A stretch of DNA of 64,000 nt from Reichenbachiella carrageenanivorans (GCF_025639805.1 NZ_CP106735.1:4748736-4812735), one strand, 5' to 3'. Shown: positions 45,972 to 54,367, counted from the first letter of the stretch. The notes: a model not told the origin generated them from the letters alone. Made by a program: numbers and translations.

Positions 45972-46472
45972 TTAAGACAAAGCAGCTAATGCTTTGTCAA
46001 AATCAGGGTCTTGCACGATCTCTGGCACTTGCTCTGAGTATATCACTTGATGATTTTCGTCTAAAATTACAATAGCTCTTGAGTGAAGATGCGCCATAGG
46101 ACCATCGGCAATCGCTACACCATAGGCTTGCCCGAATCCACCCGTTGCAAAATCAGAAACTGTGTCTACACTATCGATCCCTTCTGCTCCGCAGAACCGC
46201 GCCTGAGCGAAAGGCAAATCTCTCGAAACACATAAAACTTTAGTATTGTCTAGTCCAGCAGCTTTCTCATTGAACGTACGCACAGATGCCGCACAGATGC
46301 CTGTATCTATACTTGGGAAGATATTCAAAATCACTCTTGAGCCTTTGAAATCAGCCAATGACACATGTGACAAGTCATTTTTGATCAAATCGAAATCTGG
46401 CGCTTGAGTGCCGTTAGCAGGCAAGTTGCCCACTGTATTTATAGGAGTACCTTTTAATGTGATAGAAGCCAT
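45972..46472 (-). CDS. tpx: Thiol peroxidase (Tpx-type peroxiredoxin)
   Basis: 166 residues, the usual Tpx length. Peroxidatic Cys60 in FPSIDTGICAASVRTFNE and resolving Cys94 in DLPFAQARFCGAEG match the Cys61/Cys95 pair of E. coli Tpx. The family reduces hydrogen peroxide and organic peroxides using thioredoxin. Monocistronic, minus strand. Confidence 0.95.
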   Translation of the reverse strand: MASITLKGTPINTVGNLPANGTQAPDFDLIKNDLSHVSLADFKGSRVILNIFPSIDTGICAASVRTFNEKAAGLDNTKVLCVSRDLPFAQARFCGAEGIDSVDTVSDFATGGFGQAYGVAIADGPMAHLHSRAIVILDENHQVIYSEQVPEIVQDPDFDKALAALS

Positions 46473-46613
46473 TGTTCGTTAATTTTAGGATTTAAAAAAG
46501 TAAATATAAGTAGAGCAAAAAAGAGAACAGTCGTACATCTAGAAAAAGAATAAAGGACGCCCTACCTCCTGCCTAGTACCCAGGCTCCTATCTCCTTTCG
46601 TAGGTGTTTTCGT

Positions 46614-47951
46614 TTACTTTGTGCTTTCTACTTTGGCATCGGCAGGGACTTTGCTCGGCTGCAAAAAGTCCTCTTCACTCACCATATCTGCTTTGCCCAG
46701 ATAGGTCCAACTGATGATATCCGAGTACTTGTCGATCACCCGATTGATATCCTCTAGCGTGACGGCATTTACCCTCTCGGTAAAGTTTTCGGCCATTTCC
46801 CAACCACCTTTGAGTTCGTTGGTCCCGAGGCTCTGCGACTGCGAATCCAGGGTCTCTTGCCCCATATAAAACTGTGTCAGGTACTTCTGTTTTTTATTTT
46901 TCAGTTCCTTCTCACTAAAACCTTCCTTTTTCAATTTCGAAATTTCATCCACCATCACTTGGATCGACTGCTTAGGATCTGTGGTAGAGATATAAATCAA
47001 GTTGAAGGGGTTGGTCACTTTGCCGTTGTCATAGTAGGCATAGGGCGCGTAGGACAGGCTTCGCTTGGTTCTTAGCTCCACGAAATACCGTTCGCTCAAT
47101 ATACTCATAGCGATCATCATGGCCGTGCCATCCTCAGATGCAAGGGTAGGTGCACTCATGATTCCCGCCATATAGTTGGTGGCTATGTCGCGATCCTTGA
47201 TCTTGTTGGATATCTCCCCGAGCATGTTTCTATCTTCGACTGGTGGCATGGTTCCTTTTGGTAGTTTGGATAGCGAAGCAGCTATTTTCTTTTTCAAGGC
47301 GTTGACATCCAAATCCCCAACGATCACCAAAAAGCTCCTCTCCTTGCCTACGGTTTGGGTGTAGTATTTTTTCAAATCCTCCAAGCTCAACTGTGCCAAA
47401 GACTCGGCATGACCACTGGGATTTTTTTCATAATTTTTCCCTGCAAACACATTGGCCATAGCCGCCTGTATCAGGCTTTCATCTGGGTCGGATTCGTTTT
47501 GCTTGGCCTCAGCAATGAGCTGATCTTGGAGCAATTGGTACTGCTGCTCATCAAAAGCTGGGTGCAGTATAGTCTCTACGAACAATGTCCATGAAGCGTC
47601 CCAATTTTGCTTGACGCACTTCATGCTGATCTGCCCATAGTCGTAAGCGGTACCAGCACTGATGGTGGTTCCCATCTGCTCAAGTGCTGTAGAAAATGTC
47701 AGCTTGTCCATACTCGTAGTACCGCCAGTCACCGCCAAGCGAAAAGCAAAATCCTCGATACCACTCTGCTCCAGAGGATAGTTGGCCGTGCCTCCTTGCA
47801 CAAAGAGCCTTGCACTTACGATTTGCTTAGGTACAGCTTTGTAAATCACCTTGAGGCCCTTTACGTCAAACTCCTGCGTCTGTGCGAAAACAGACATACC
47901 CCAGATCATACTGATGATTAACGCACAATTAATTTTTATTGATTTTTTCAT
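46614..47951 (-). CDS. M16 family peptidase, non-catalytic partner
   Basis: 445 residues with a signal peptide (MKKSIKINCALIISMIWGMSVFAQ). The M16 fold is clear (VSARLFVQGGTANYPLEQSGIEDFAFRL; later RTKRSLSYAPYAYYDNGKV), but the zinc-binding HxxEH is replaced by FAFRLAVTGG, so this copy cannot cleave on its own. It follows an active M16 gene by 4 bp. Active/inactive pairs forming heterodimers are known in this family. Periplasmic. Confidence 0.9.
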   Translation of the reverse strand: MKKSIKINCALIISMIWGMSVFAQTQEFDVKGLKVIYKAVPKQIVSARLFVQGGTANYPLEQSGIEDFAFRLAVTGGTTSMDKLTFSTALEQMGTTISAGTAYDYGQISMKCVKQNWDASWTLFVETILHPAFDEQQYQLLQDQLIAEAKQNESDPDESLIQAAMANVFAGKNYEKNPSGHAESLAQLSLEDLKKYYTQTVGKERSFLVIVGDLDVNALKKKIAASLSKLPKGTMPPVEDRNMLGEISNKIKDRDIATNYMAGIMSAPTLASEDGTAMMIAMSILSERYFVELRTKRSLSYAPYAYYDNGKVTNPFNLIYISTTDPKQSIQVMVDEISKLKKEGFSEKELKNKKQKYLTQFYMGQETLDSQSQSLGTNELKGGWEMAENFTERVNAVTLEDINRVIDKYSDIISWTYLGKADMVSEEDFLQPSKVPADAKVESTK

Positions 47952-47955
47952 GGTA

Positions 47956-49329
47956 TTAGTTGTTTAGGTAGGTTTCTAATGAGTTGATTTTTAGATCCTC
48001 TTTCATCTGTGGCGACACCAATATACCTGTGACATGAGGCTGGTTTTTGATGTAAGTATTGACATATTTTTTAATATCCTCTCGAGTCACTTTGTTTAGA
48101 TTTTCTACATAGCTGGTATAATAGTCTATACTGGCAGAAGCCCACCAGTACGTGACGGTATGGATAAACGCCGAAGTCTTCTCTTTGCTGTAGGCATCAT
48201 CTATGGCAAGCATATTTTTGGCTGTAGCCAATTGCTCATCGGTAAAATAATCGTCCGAATCCCACCGATCTATTTCGGCTTGGAGTGCTGCATAGGCTTC
48301 GGTGATTTTTTCAGGATTGGGCACCATAAAGACATGAATAGGCCCTACGTATTTGTTGGTAGCGTAGCCTACGTTTACATTCATGGCCAGCCCGCTTTCC
48401 ACTAGGTTTTGTTGTAGCTGCGACGATCGCTGCGACAAGATAAAACTAAATACATCGGCAGCATAGGTAGATGGGATGTCTTTGCGGGTATCAGGACCGT
48501 GGTAACGCATCAGTACGATGGGTGTTCTGGCATTTTCGTTTTCGGTGATGTAATAGGTCGTTTCTTTGAGTGGTGCAAATTCGGGAATGGGATACTTCTC
48601 AAACGGGTCGAAACCAGATGGCTGCCAGTCGCCAAATATGGCTTTGGCTTTGGCCAATACGTCCTCATGCTGCACATCGCCTGCTACCACTAATATGGAG
48701 TTGTTGGGGTGGTAATATTTGCCTTGCACTGTTTTCATCTTTTCGGTGGTGGCGGTCAGGATCACATCATGGTCGCCGATCACATTTTTGCGACTATATA
48801 GGTCGCCCCACATTTTTTTATCACTATCCTGAAGCAGGAAAAAAACGGGGTTTGACTCTGCCCGCTGAAATTCCCCATCTACCACGGGGTTTTCGTTTTT
48901 CATTTCCTGCTCGTCGAAGAGCGGGTAGCGAATAGCGGAGTTCATAAACGCCATACCTTGGGCTAGTTTCAAATTGCTCAAGGTCACAAAATAGTTGACC
49001 CGCTCGCCAGAAGTGGTGCCATTGAACACGATACCCAGTTCTTTGGTACGTTCTAGGAAAGCTTCCTGAGACGGCAAGTCTTTGTTGGCTTTGAAAAACA
49101 TGTGCTCGTAGAGGTGCGACAAGCCATCGTACTCTGGGGATTCGGTATAGCCGCCATTACGCACGGTGATTTCGATGGTAGCCAGCGGCACGGTGTTGTC
49201 CTCTATGGTGAGGACCTGTAAGCCGTTGGTCAAGGTTTCGAAATGAAAGTTATCAGGGAGTTTTTGTTGTGCGATGATCGGCGCTGTTGCTAAAAACAAA
49301 CCTAAGGTTAGGGATTTTAATTTTTTCAT
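47956..49329 (-). CDS. M16 family zinc metallopeptidase (active subunit)
   Basis: 457 residues with a signal peptide (SLTLGLFLATAPIIAQ). The inverted zinc motif HLYEH is at H72-E75-H76, with a downstream Glu in VVDGEFQRAESNP (about E153). The second M16 domain (about 210-400) has RMHGP-like and VESGLAMNVNVGYATNKYVGP segments. It should degrade or process peptides in the periplasm together with the non-catalytic subunit encoded 4 bp downstream. Confidence 0.92.
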   Translation of the reverse strand: MKKLKSLTLGLFLATAPIIAQQKLPDNFHFETLTNGLQVLTIEDNTVPLATIEITVRNGGYTESPEYDGLSHLYEHMFFKANKDLPSQEAFLERTKELGIVFNGTTSGERVNYFVTLSNLKLAQGMAFMNSAIRYPLFDEQEMKNENPVVDGEFQRAESNPVFFLLQDSDKKMWGDLYSRKNVIGDHDVILTATTEKMKTVQGKYYHPNNSILVVAGDVQHEDVLAKAKAIFGDWQPSGFDPFEKYPIPEFAPLKETTYYITENENARTPIVLMRYHGPDTRKDIPSTYAADVFSFILSQRSSQLQQNLVESGLAMNVNVGYATNKYVGPIHVFMVPNPEKITEAYAALQAEIDRWDSDDYFTDEQLATAKNMLAIDDAYSKEKTSAFIHTVTYWWASASIDYYTSYVENLNKVTREDIKKYVNTYIKNQPHVTGILVSPQMKEDLKINSLETYLNN

Positions 49330-49567
49330 GGATTTTAGGTTTTATGATTTTGTTTAATACGTTTAGAGTCCCGCTGGTCGCAAGTGGCTAAACCTACCTA
49401 GAGCTTTACCCAATCAAGGTAAAGACTTATGCACGAAATAATGAATATATATACATGGGTGGATAATATCTGATTTTAATCTACCCTATAGCTATTCGAA
49501 AAATGTGAATAGCAGTCGTCCACCAAAGAGAGCCCATGAAATTGATGGCCGAGCAAGCATAAAAAGC

Positions 49568-49978
49568 TCAGCTTTTCCATGGATCAAATTTCCCTTTCAT
49601 ATGATCTTGGTACTGAATGATCAAAACTTTGGCGGTGAGCTGGCCGTCGGTTCGGGAGGGTTGCATTATTGGGGCAAACCCATACTCATATGAAAAATAA
49701 TAAGGCACCGTTCCTTCTCGATAAATAGACGAAAAGTATTGGAATGAAAACCCGAGATCGAGCAGTCGCTCTCGACGTACAGTGGCCTTGCCTTCTGGGC
49801 AAAATTGCTTTAGGATGTTTCTGTTTTTTCTGAGCTGGCGGTTGACTGCCGCGATCACCCGTTCGTGTTTGCGTTTGTGCTGGTTGTGGTAGGTGGATCT
49901 GCAGTGGTCGTCGCAGTACTGCTTGTCCCAACGCCCCGTCAGGGCAGCTCCGCAACATTTACAATGTTGGTTTTCCAT
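49568..49978 (-). CDS. Zinc-ribbon hypothetical protein
   Basis: 136 residues. The N-terminus carries a Cys/His cluster CKCCGAALTGRWDKQYCDDHC that should bind zinc, then a basic helix (YHNQHKRKHERVIAAVNRQL) and a C-terminal part rich in aromatic residues (FSFQYFSSIYREGTVPYYFSY). Such small zinc-ribbon proteins are frequent in Bacteroidota and uncharacterised. It is divergent from the integrase gene and shares a ~100-bp control region with it. Confidence 0.75.
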   Translation of the reverse strand: MENQHCKCCGAALTGRWDKQYCDDHCRSTYHNQHKRKHERVIAAVNRQLRKNRNILKQFCPEGKATVRRERLLDLGFSFQYFSSIYREGTVPYYFSYEYGFAPIMQPSRTDGQLTAKVLIIQYQDHMKGKFDPWKS

Positions 49979-50012
49979 GTATTAGGTAGGTTTTGGTCTG
50001 TTAATAAATATA

Positions 50013-50046
50013 CGTGTTTAAACGGAAATACACGTTTATAAACACG
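50013..50046. promoter_or_regulatory. Palindromic control region between zinc-ribbon and integrase genes
   Basis: Two close palindromes, GTTTAAAC (50016-50023) and GTTTATAAAC (50034-50043), lie inside a longer imperfect dyad CGTGTTTA...TAAACACG (50013-50046). The position in the divergent 99-bp gap fits a repressor operator for the integrase. No SOS box is apparent. Confidence 0.45.
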
Positions 50047-50077
50047 GCTATTGTTTTTTCATCAAGGTGATTTGCTT

Positions 50078-51256
50078 ATGACTTCACAAACCAAATACCG
50101 ACAAATCACTTTGAAGCATTTGCTTATCGCCAATAAGAAAATGATTGGCATTCAATTTTACCCTGACAAGGTGTTGCAGGCTATGGTTAAATCGCTCCCT
50201 GGTATCAAATGGAGTACACGGTATCAAATGGCTATTTTGCCAAACAACAGCCAGCATCTGACGAGAATTTTCAACACCTTCAAAGATGTGTGTGGAATCA
50301 ATTGCCATTACTTTTTTTTCAACCGCCCAGTGAGCCATAGCAGCACTCCCTTGTCTGTGGATCAATTCAGGAAAAGACCAGTAAAAGGCAATTGGCGACA
50401 CTGTCCTGATGACTTTTATCAAAAACTAGAAATCAGAAAATATGCCTTAAATACGGCTAGGAGCTACATTCATCTATTTGAGAGATTCATCAACTACTAC
50501 CGAGAAGAGACTGATCTAATCAACATTCACGAATTCAAAATCAAGGCTTATTTGCAAACGCTCGTGCAGGCAGGCAAGTCCGATTCGTATATCAATCAAT
50601 CGATCAATGCCATTAAATTTTACTATGAAGTAGTCAAAGAAATGCCTAACCGATTTTATGCTATTGAGCGTCCTATCAAGAAGGAAAGTTTGCCCAAGGT
50701 ACTCAGCAGAGGCGAAGTACTCCAAATGATAGCCACCACGCCCAACCTCAAACATCGGTGCATCATTAGTCTACTCTACTCAGCAGGACTCAGGCGCGGG
50801 GAGCTACTCGACCTCAAAATAGAAGACATAGAAAGCCAGCGAGGCATGATAAAAGTAACAAATGGCAAAGGTGGAAAAGACCGGTACACGCTACTCAGTC
50901 AAAATACACTACAAGACCTGAGGGCGTACTACCGCACCTACCAGCCGAATACTTACCTATTCGAAGGCTCTGCAGGGGGGAAATATAGTGGCACGAGTAT
51001 AGCAAAAATAGTGACCAGAGCGGCCAAAAAGGCCAAGATAAGATGGCGAGTGACCCCTCATGTACTTCGCCATTCGTTTGCCACTCACCTGCTCGAGGCG
51101 GGCACGGACATCCGCTACATTCAGCTCTTGCTGGGTCACAACTCCACAAAAACCACAGAAATTTACACGCACGTAGCCAATTCGAGTTTCAAACAAATAA
51201 TTAATCCACTAGATTTGGATAAAAACACAATGGATATATCAACCACTAGTGTGTGA
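50078..51256 (+). CDS. Tyrosine recombinase, putative array integrase without the IntI insertion
   Basis: 392 residues from the ATG at 50078 (the frame extends to a TTG at 50051). The catalytic set is complete: R239 (SAGLRRGELL), K267 (GKGGKDRY), H328-x-x-R331 (TPHVLRHSFATHLL), H354 (LLLGHNS) and Y363 (EIYTHV). A SAM-like core-binding domain lies at about 105-205. The first ~95 residues form an extra domain (ITLKHLLIANKKMIGIQFYP) not found in XerC/D or IntI1. Only ~66 residues separate motif II from HxxR, so the ~35-residue insertion that defines IntI is absent. It runs toward the right array, and its last ~26 codons are part of attI-R. Proposed to integrate and excise cassettes at G^TT; not proven. 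Confidence 0.85.
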   Translation: MTSQTKYRQITLKHLLIANKKMIGIQFYPDKVLQAMVKSLPGIKWSTRYQMAILPNNSQHLTRIFNTFKDVCGINCHYFFFNRPVSHSSTPLSVDQFRKRPVKGNWRHCPDDFYQKLEIRKYALNTARSYIHLFERFINYYREETDLINIHEFKIKAYLQTLVQAGKSDSYINQSINAIKFYYEVVKEMPNRFYAIERPIKKESLPKVLSRGEVLQMIATTPNLKHRCIISLLYSAGLRRGELLDLKIEDIESQRGMIKVTNGKGGKDRYTLLSQNTLQDLRAYYRTYQPNTYLFEGSAGGKYSGTSIAKIVTRAAKKAKIRWRVTPHVLRHSFATHLLEAGTDIRYIQLLLGHNSTKTTEIYTHVANSSFKQIINPLDLDKNTMDISTTSV

Positions 51257-51268
51257 TATCCGGATGTT
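51177..51268 (+). other. attI-R: integrase 3' end / attI-like site
   Basis: 92 bp identical, inverted, to attI-L (43504-43595). It covers the last ~26 integrase codons, the stop at 51254-51256 and 12 more bases up to the core GTT at 51266-51268, where cassette R1 (GTTACCACCC) starts. Placing attI at the 3' end of a co-oriented integrase is the reverse of class 1 integrons. Confidence 0.85.
51187..51217 (+). promoter_or_regulatory. Array promoter candidate in attI-R
   Basis: TTTC (51187-51190), 19 bp, TAGATTTG (51210-51217) inside the integrase coding sequence. Transcription would start near 51224 and enter cassette R1, 70 bp before its ATG. Confidence 0.55.
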
Positions 51269-51293
51269 ACCACCCATGCGATAATTACTAAGT

Positions 51294-51911
51294 ATGCAAT
51301 TCAAATTAACTGAGGAAATTCTAAAACTTAGTGAATCCAAAATTTGGAATCAGGCTAAAAACGAATGGACTTTTGAATATGCATACTCTAGTGAAGAGCT
51401 TCAATCCTGCCTTTGCGGACATTATCCAATAAAAAACATCTGTGTTCTTAATAATTCCGAGAATAACAACACAACAGAAGTTGGTAACTGTTGCGTAAAC
51501 AAATTTCTAGGTATTGAAGACGGGAATAAGATTTTCACTTCTATAAAGAGGCTAAAGGAAGATTTGACCAAATCAATGAGCTCAGAAGTATTGGAATTTT
51601 TGTTTAGCAAAAAAGTAGTTTCTGAATTTGAGTACAAGTTTTATTCTGACACAATTCGGAAAAGAAAACTCTCAACTAAGCAAGAAACTATAAGGGAAAG
51701 GATAAATCAGAAGCTGCTAGACTTTACGAGTGGCGAAGCGAACACACAATTCTCCAGAATTAATCTTGTCTTGAAATGGGCAGATCAGAATACTTGGTTT
51801 GATACAACTTTTGTGAAATCACTAAATGAGAGCTGTAAACGAAAAGGGAAATTAACTGACGCTCAAAAAGGATCTCTAGAAAAAATAATCTTTAAATGTA
51901 AAATTGAATAA
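51294..51911 (+). CDS. Cys-rich hypothetical protein of cassette R1
   Basis: 205 residues. The N-terminal half has a Cys/His cluster (LQSCLCGHYPIKNICVLNN, then VGNCCVNKFLG) that looks like a metal-binding knuckle; the rest is helical and basic (RERINQKLL, CKRKGKLTDAQKGSLEKII). No signal peptide. Identical to the R3 product. ATG is 28 bp after the core site and this is the first cassette after attI-R, so it is best placed for expression from the attI promoter. Function unknown. Confidence 0.7.
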   Translation: MQFKLTEEILKLSESKIWNQAKNEWTFEYAYSSEELQSCLCGHYPIKNICVLNNSENNNTTEVGNCCVNKFLGIEDGNKIFTSIKRLKEDLTKSMSSEVLEFLFSKKVVSEFEYKFYSDTIRKRKLSTKQETIRERINQKLLDFTSGEANTQFSRINLVLKWADQNTWFDTTFVKSLNESCKRKGKLTDAQKGSLEKIIFKCKIE

Positions 51912-51915
51912 CGTG

Positions 51916-52120
51916 TGGTAACATTCTGTATCAAATCATGGCGGTTCAGCTGTGAAAGAAAGCTCTCAGCGTTCTGGAAACCCCGCCATATCTCAGATTA
52001 GCTCTATGGAATTAATAAAAGGGATAGACTGCGCGTCCCGGCCCAAATCAGAGATTTGGCTATCTTGTAGCCGAAACTTAAACTAAATCACACGCCACGA
52101 TTGATACAGTGGCGTTATGT
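51916..52120 (+). repeat. attC site of cassette R1
   Basis: Inverse core TGGTAAC complements the cassette start GTTACCA at 51266. Arms CTGTATCAAATCATGGCG / CGCCACGATTGATACAG pair with one extra base on the left, the extrahelical base used for strand choice. Family A. Distal core GTTATGT at 52114. Confidence 0.9.
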
Positions 52121-52141
52121 GGCATTACTGCAAACTCGCCA

Positions 52142-53161
52142 ATGAAAAAGCTAATCGTAATTTTTGGACTAATCTCATGGACTGCTTCTTTCGCACAATT
52201 GAACGAAGAACTATGGAACTACTACCTGTATGAAAATCAACTGACTGATAATAAGGTGAAGCTGATTATCGTGGAACGTGGTGATATTGTCAACCTTCAT
52301 ATTCGACCAGATGGCAAAACTCAGCGGATTGTCCTTGCCAATTCTGACAAGTCCTTTTTCGGGGAGGATAAATTCTATTACTATGGCGACACCCTAGCTG
52401 AAGTTCTCGGTTACAGAAAGGAAAACCTTTACATCAACAAAGAATACAAATACACGGATGGATTTCTGGAGCAGGTAGATGTTTACAACAATAAACTTCT
52501 AACCAAAAAGTTCATCTATGGCACTTATACCAATGGCTGGATTAACTTCATCACTGAACACGTTATGAGAGGTTATCAGGAGGAACAGACATGGACAAAA
52601 AATGTCAAATATTATGAAGACGGTTTCATTAAGGCCATTGATTACAGAAGAGGTTTCAGCTACCATAGTAAGTTTTACGTCTACAACAAGGAGACGGAAT
52701 TCATCGAAAAAGAAAAAATCAGAATATTTGAAAACAATCAGGAGACCGATTTCAGAGAAATACAAACCTCAACCTACGATAACGGTCTAACCAAATCCAT
52801 AACTATTGACGGGTATACTCAAAATATTTCATATCAATTCTTTACCGATAACGAGTTTACAAATGCCTTAGATAGCTTGAATTTAGTTGAATCAGAAATC
52901 AAGAAATTTGAAGTCAAAAAAACAGACTTGAAAAAACAAATTGGAACGGAATATGAATTCATCACGAAAGAAATCATTTCAATTCATTCAGGCTACAAGC
53001 GAAAGATAAAGGAAGCATTTGAGAGTAGTGAAAAACTCCAAATTTTGACAGAAGCGGTTACTGAACTCAATAAATATGCTGCTATGGATGATAAGGAACT
53101 CAAAAAATTGAACCGAGAACTAAAAAAGAAATATGGAACCCAAAACGGATTCAACTGGTAA
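52142..53161 (+). CDS. Secreted hypothetical protein of cassette R2
   Basis: 339 residues from the ATG at 52142 (MKKLIVIFGLISWTASFAQ, a signal peptide); the longer frame starts inside the preceding attC. The middle is beta-rich with repeated YYxDGF-like units (YKYTDGFLEQVDVYNNKLL, KYYEDGFIKAIDYRRGF), similar to MORN/YD-like strands. The C-terminus (about 245-339) is a Lys/Glu coiled coil. No family recognised. Overlaps the next gene by 29 bp. Confidence 0.65.
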   Translation: MKKLIVIFGLISWTASFAQLNEELWNYYLYENQLTDNKVKLIIVERGDIVNLHIRPDGKTQRIVLANSDKSFFGEDKFYYYGDTLAEVLGYRKENLYINKEYKYTDGFLEQVDVYNNKLLTKKFIYGTYTNGWINFITEHVMRGYQEEQTWTKNVKYYEDGFIKAIDYRRGFSYHSKFYVYNKETEFIEKEKIRIFENNQETDFREIQTSTYDNGLTKSITIDGYTQNISYQFFTDNEFTNALDSLNLVESEIKKFEVKKTDLKKQIGTEYEFITKEIISIHSGYKRKIKEAFESSEKLQILTEAVTELNKYAAMDDKELKKLNRELKKKYGTQNGFNW

Positions 53162-53363
53162 CAAATATTTGGAAATCCCTCTTGGATGGGATGACCCAGA
53201 GGCCAAGTTACGCTTAACCTATGTGAGCAGCTTGCGAACAGTCAGACTTAACAAAATTGACTCGTCCAACCACGTATTTCCCGGGCCTGAATTTGAACTT
53301 CAATATGTCCATGAACTAATAGAAGCATTAATCAAGACGTATAACGAAAACAAAGCCACATAA
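53133..53363 (+). CDS. Small hypothetical protein of cassette R2
   Basis: 76 residues, starting within the 3' end of the preceding gene (29-bp overlap, different frame) and ending in the attC inverse core. Contains IPLGWDDPEAKLRLTYVSSL and HELIEALIKTYNENKA; compact alpha/beta appearance, no Cys or membrane segment. Could be a cytoplasmic partner of the secreted protein. Function unknown. Confidence 0.5.
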   Translation: MEPKTDSTGNKYLEIPLGWDDPEAKLRLTYVSSLRTVRLNKIDSSNHVFPGPEFELQYVHELIEALIKTYNENKAT

Positions 53364-53519
53364 CAATTGCTATGAATGAATGGGGTTTCATCGGTCAAGA
53401 AATATTCGTGGGGATTGGAAAGTCCGCCACAAGTATTAAATTTAAATCAAGGCGTGGCTATGTGCGAGAGGAGAGGTTAGTGCTTTCTAATCCCCACTCA
53501 TCATAGCTGGTCGTTACCA
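53358..53519 (+). repeat. attC site of cassette R2
   Basis: Inverse core ACATAAC complements GTTATGT (52114). Arms GCTATGAATGAATGGGG / CCCCACTCATCATAGC with one extra A. Family C, shared with R11. Distal core GTTACCA at 53513. Confidence 0.9.
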
Positions 53520-53540
53520 CCCATGCGATAATTACTAAGT

Positions 53541-54158
53541 ATGCAATTCAAATTAACTGAGGAAATTCTAAAACTTAGTGAATCCAAAATTTGGAATCAG
53601 GCTAAAAACGAATGGACTTTTGAATATGCATACTCTAGTGAAGAGCTTCAATCCTGCCTTTGCGGACATTATCCAATAAAAAACATCTGTGTTCTTAATA
53701 ATTCCGAGAATAACAACACAACAGAAGTTGGTAACTGTTGCGTAAACAAATTTCTAGGTATTGAAGACGGGAATAAGATTTTCACTTCTATAAAGAGGCT
53801 AAAGGAAGATTTGACCAAATCAATGAGCTCAGAAGTATTGGAATTTTTGTTTAGCAAAAAAGTAGTTTCTGAATTTGAGTACAAGTTTTATTCTGACACA
53901 ATTCGGAAAAGAAAACTCTCAACTAAGCAAGAAACTATAAGGGAAAGGATAAATCAGAAGCTGCTAGACTTTACGAGTGGCGAAGCGAACACACAATTCT
54001 CCAGAATTAATCTTGTCTTGAAATGGGCAGATCAGAATACTTGGTTTGATACAACTTTTGTGAAATCACTAAATGAGAGCTGTAAACGAAAAGGGAAATT
54101 AACTGACGCTCAAAAAGGATCTCTAGAAAAAATAATCTTTAAATGTAAAATTGAATAA
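53541..54158 (+). CDS. Cys-rich hypothetical protein of cassette R3 (duplicate of R1)
   Basis: Same 205-residue protein as in R1, with the same spacing from the core site. The two cassettes are both 848 bp (51266-52113 and 53513-54360) and appear identical, separated by cassette R2. A cassette copy re-inserted two places down the array is the simplest reading. The Cys cluster is retained, so the duplicate is probably functional. Confidence 0.7.
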   Translation: MQFKLTEEILKLSESKIWNQAKNEWTFEYAYSSEELQSCLCGHYPIKNICVLNNSENNNTTEVGNCCVNKFLGIEDGNKIFTSIKRLKEDLTKSMSSEVLEFLFSKKVVSEFEYKFYSDTIRKRKLSTKQETIRERINQKLLDFTSGEANTQFSRINLVLKWADQNTWFDTTFVKSLNESCKRKGKLTDAQKGSLEKIIFKCKIE

Positions 54159-54162
54159 CGTG

Positions 54163-54367
54163 TGGTAACATTCTGTATCAAATCATGGCGGTTCAGCTGT
54201 GAAAGAAAGCTCTCAGCGTTCTGGAAACCCCGCCATATCTCAGATTAGCTCTATGGAATTAATAAAAGGGATAGACTGCGCGTCCCGGCCCAAATCAGAG
54301 ATTTGGCTATCTTGTAGCCGAAACTTAAACTAAATCACACGCCACGATTGATACAGTGGCGTTGTCT
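54163..54367 (+). repeat. attC site of cassette R3
   Basis: Duplicate of the R1 attC (family A) except for the distal core, which is GTTGTCT at 54361 because a different cassette follows. Confidence 0.9.

Noticed and set aside
46563..46606. Inverted CCTAC...GTAGG repeat after the M16 pair as a terminator
   Set aside because: Stem pairing is interrupted and no T-run follows on the minus strand; it may be a dispersed intergenic repeat.
46614..47951. First M16 gene as a degraded pseudogene because HxxEH is missing
   Set aside because: Full length, good signal peptide and coupling to an active M16 gene fit the known active/inactive heterodimer arrangement.
51916..54367. Repeated ~200-bp palindromic sequences as a CRISPR or REP array
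   Set aside because: Spacing is set by genes, the ends are GTTRRRY/RYYYAAC cores matched to each cassette start, and arms contain extrahelical bases, which identifies attC.
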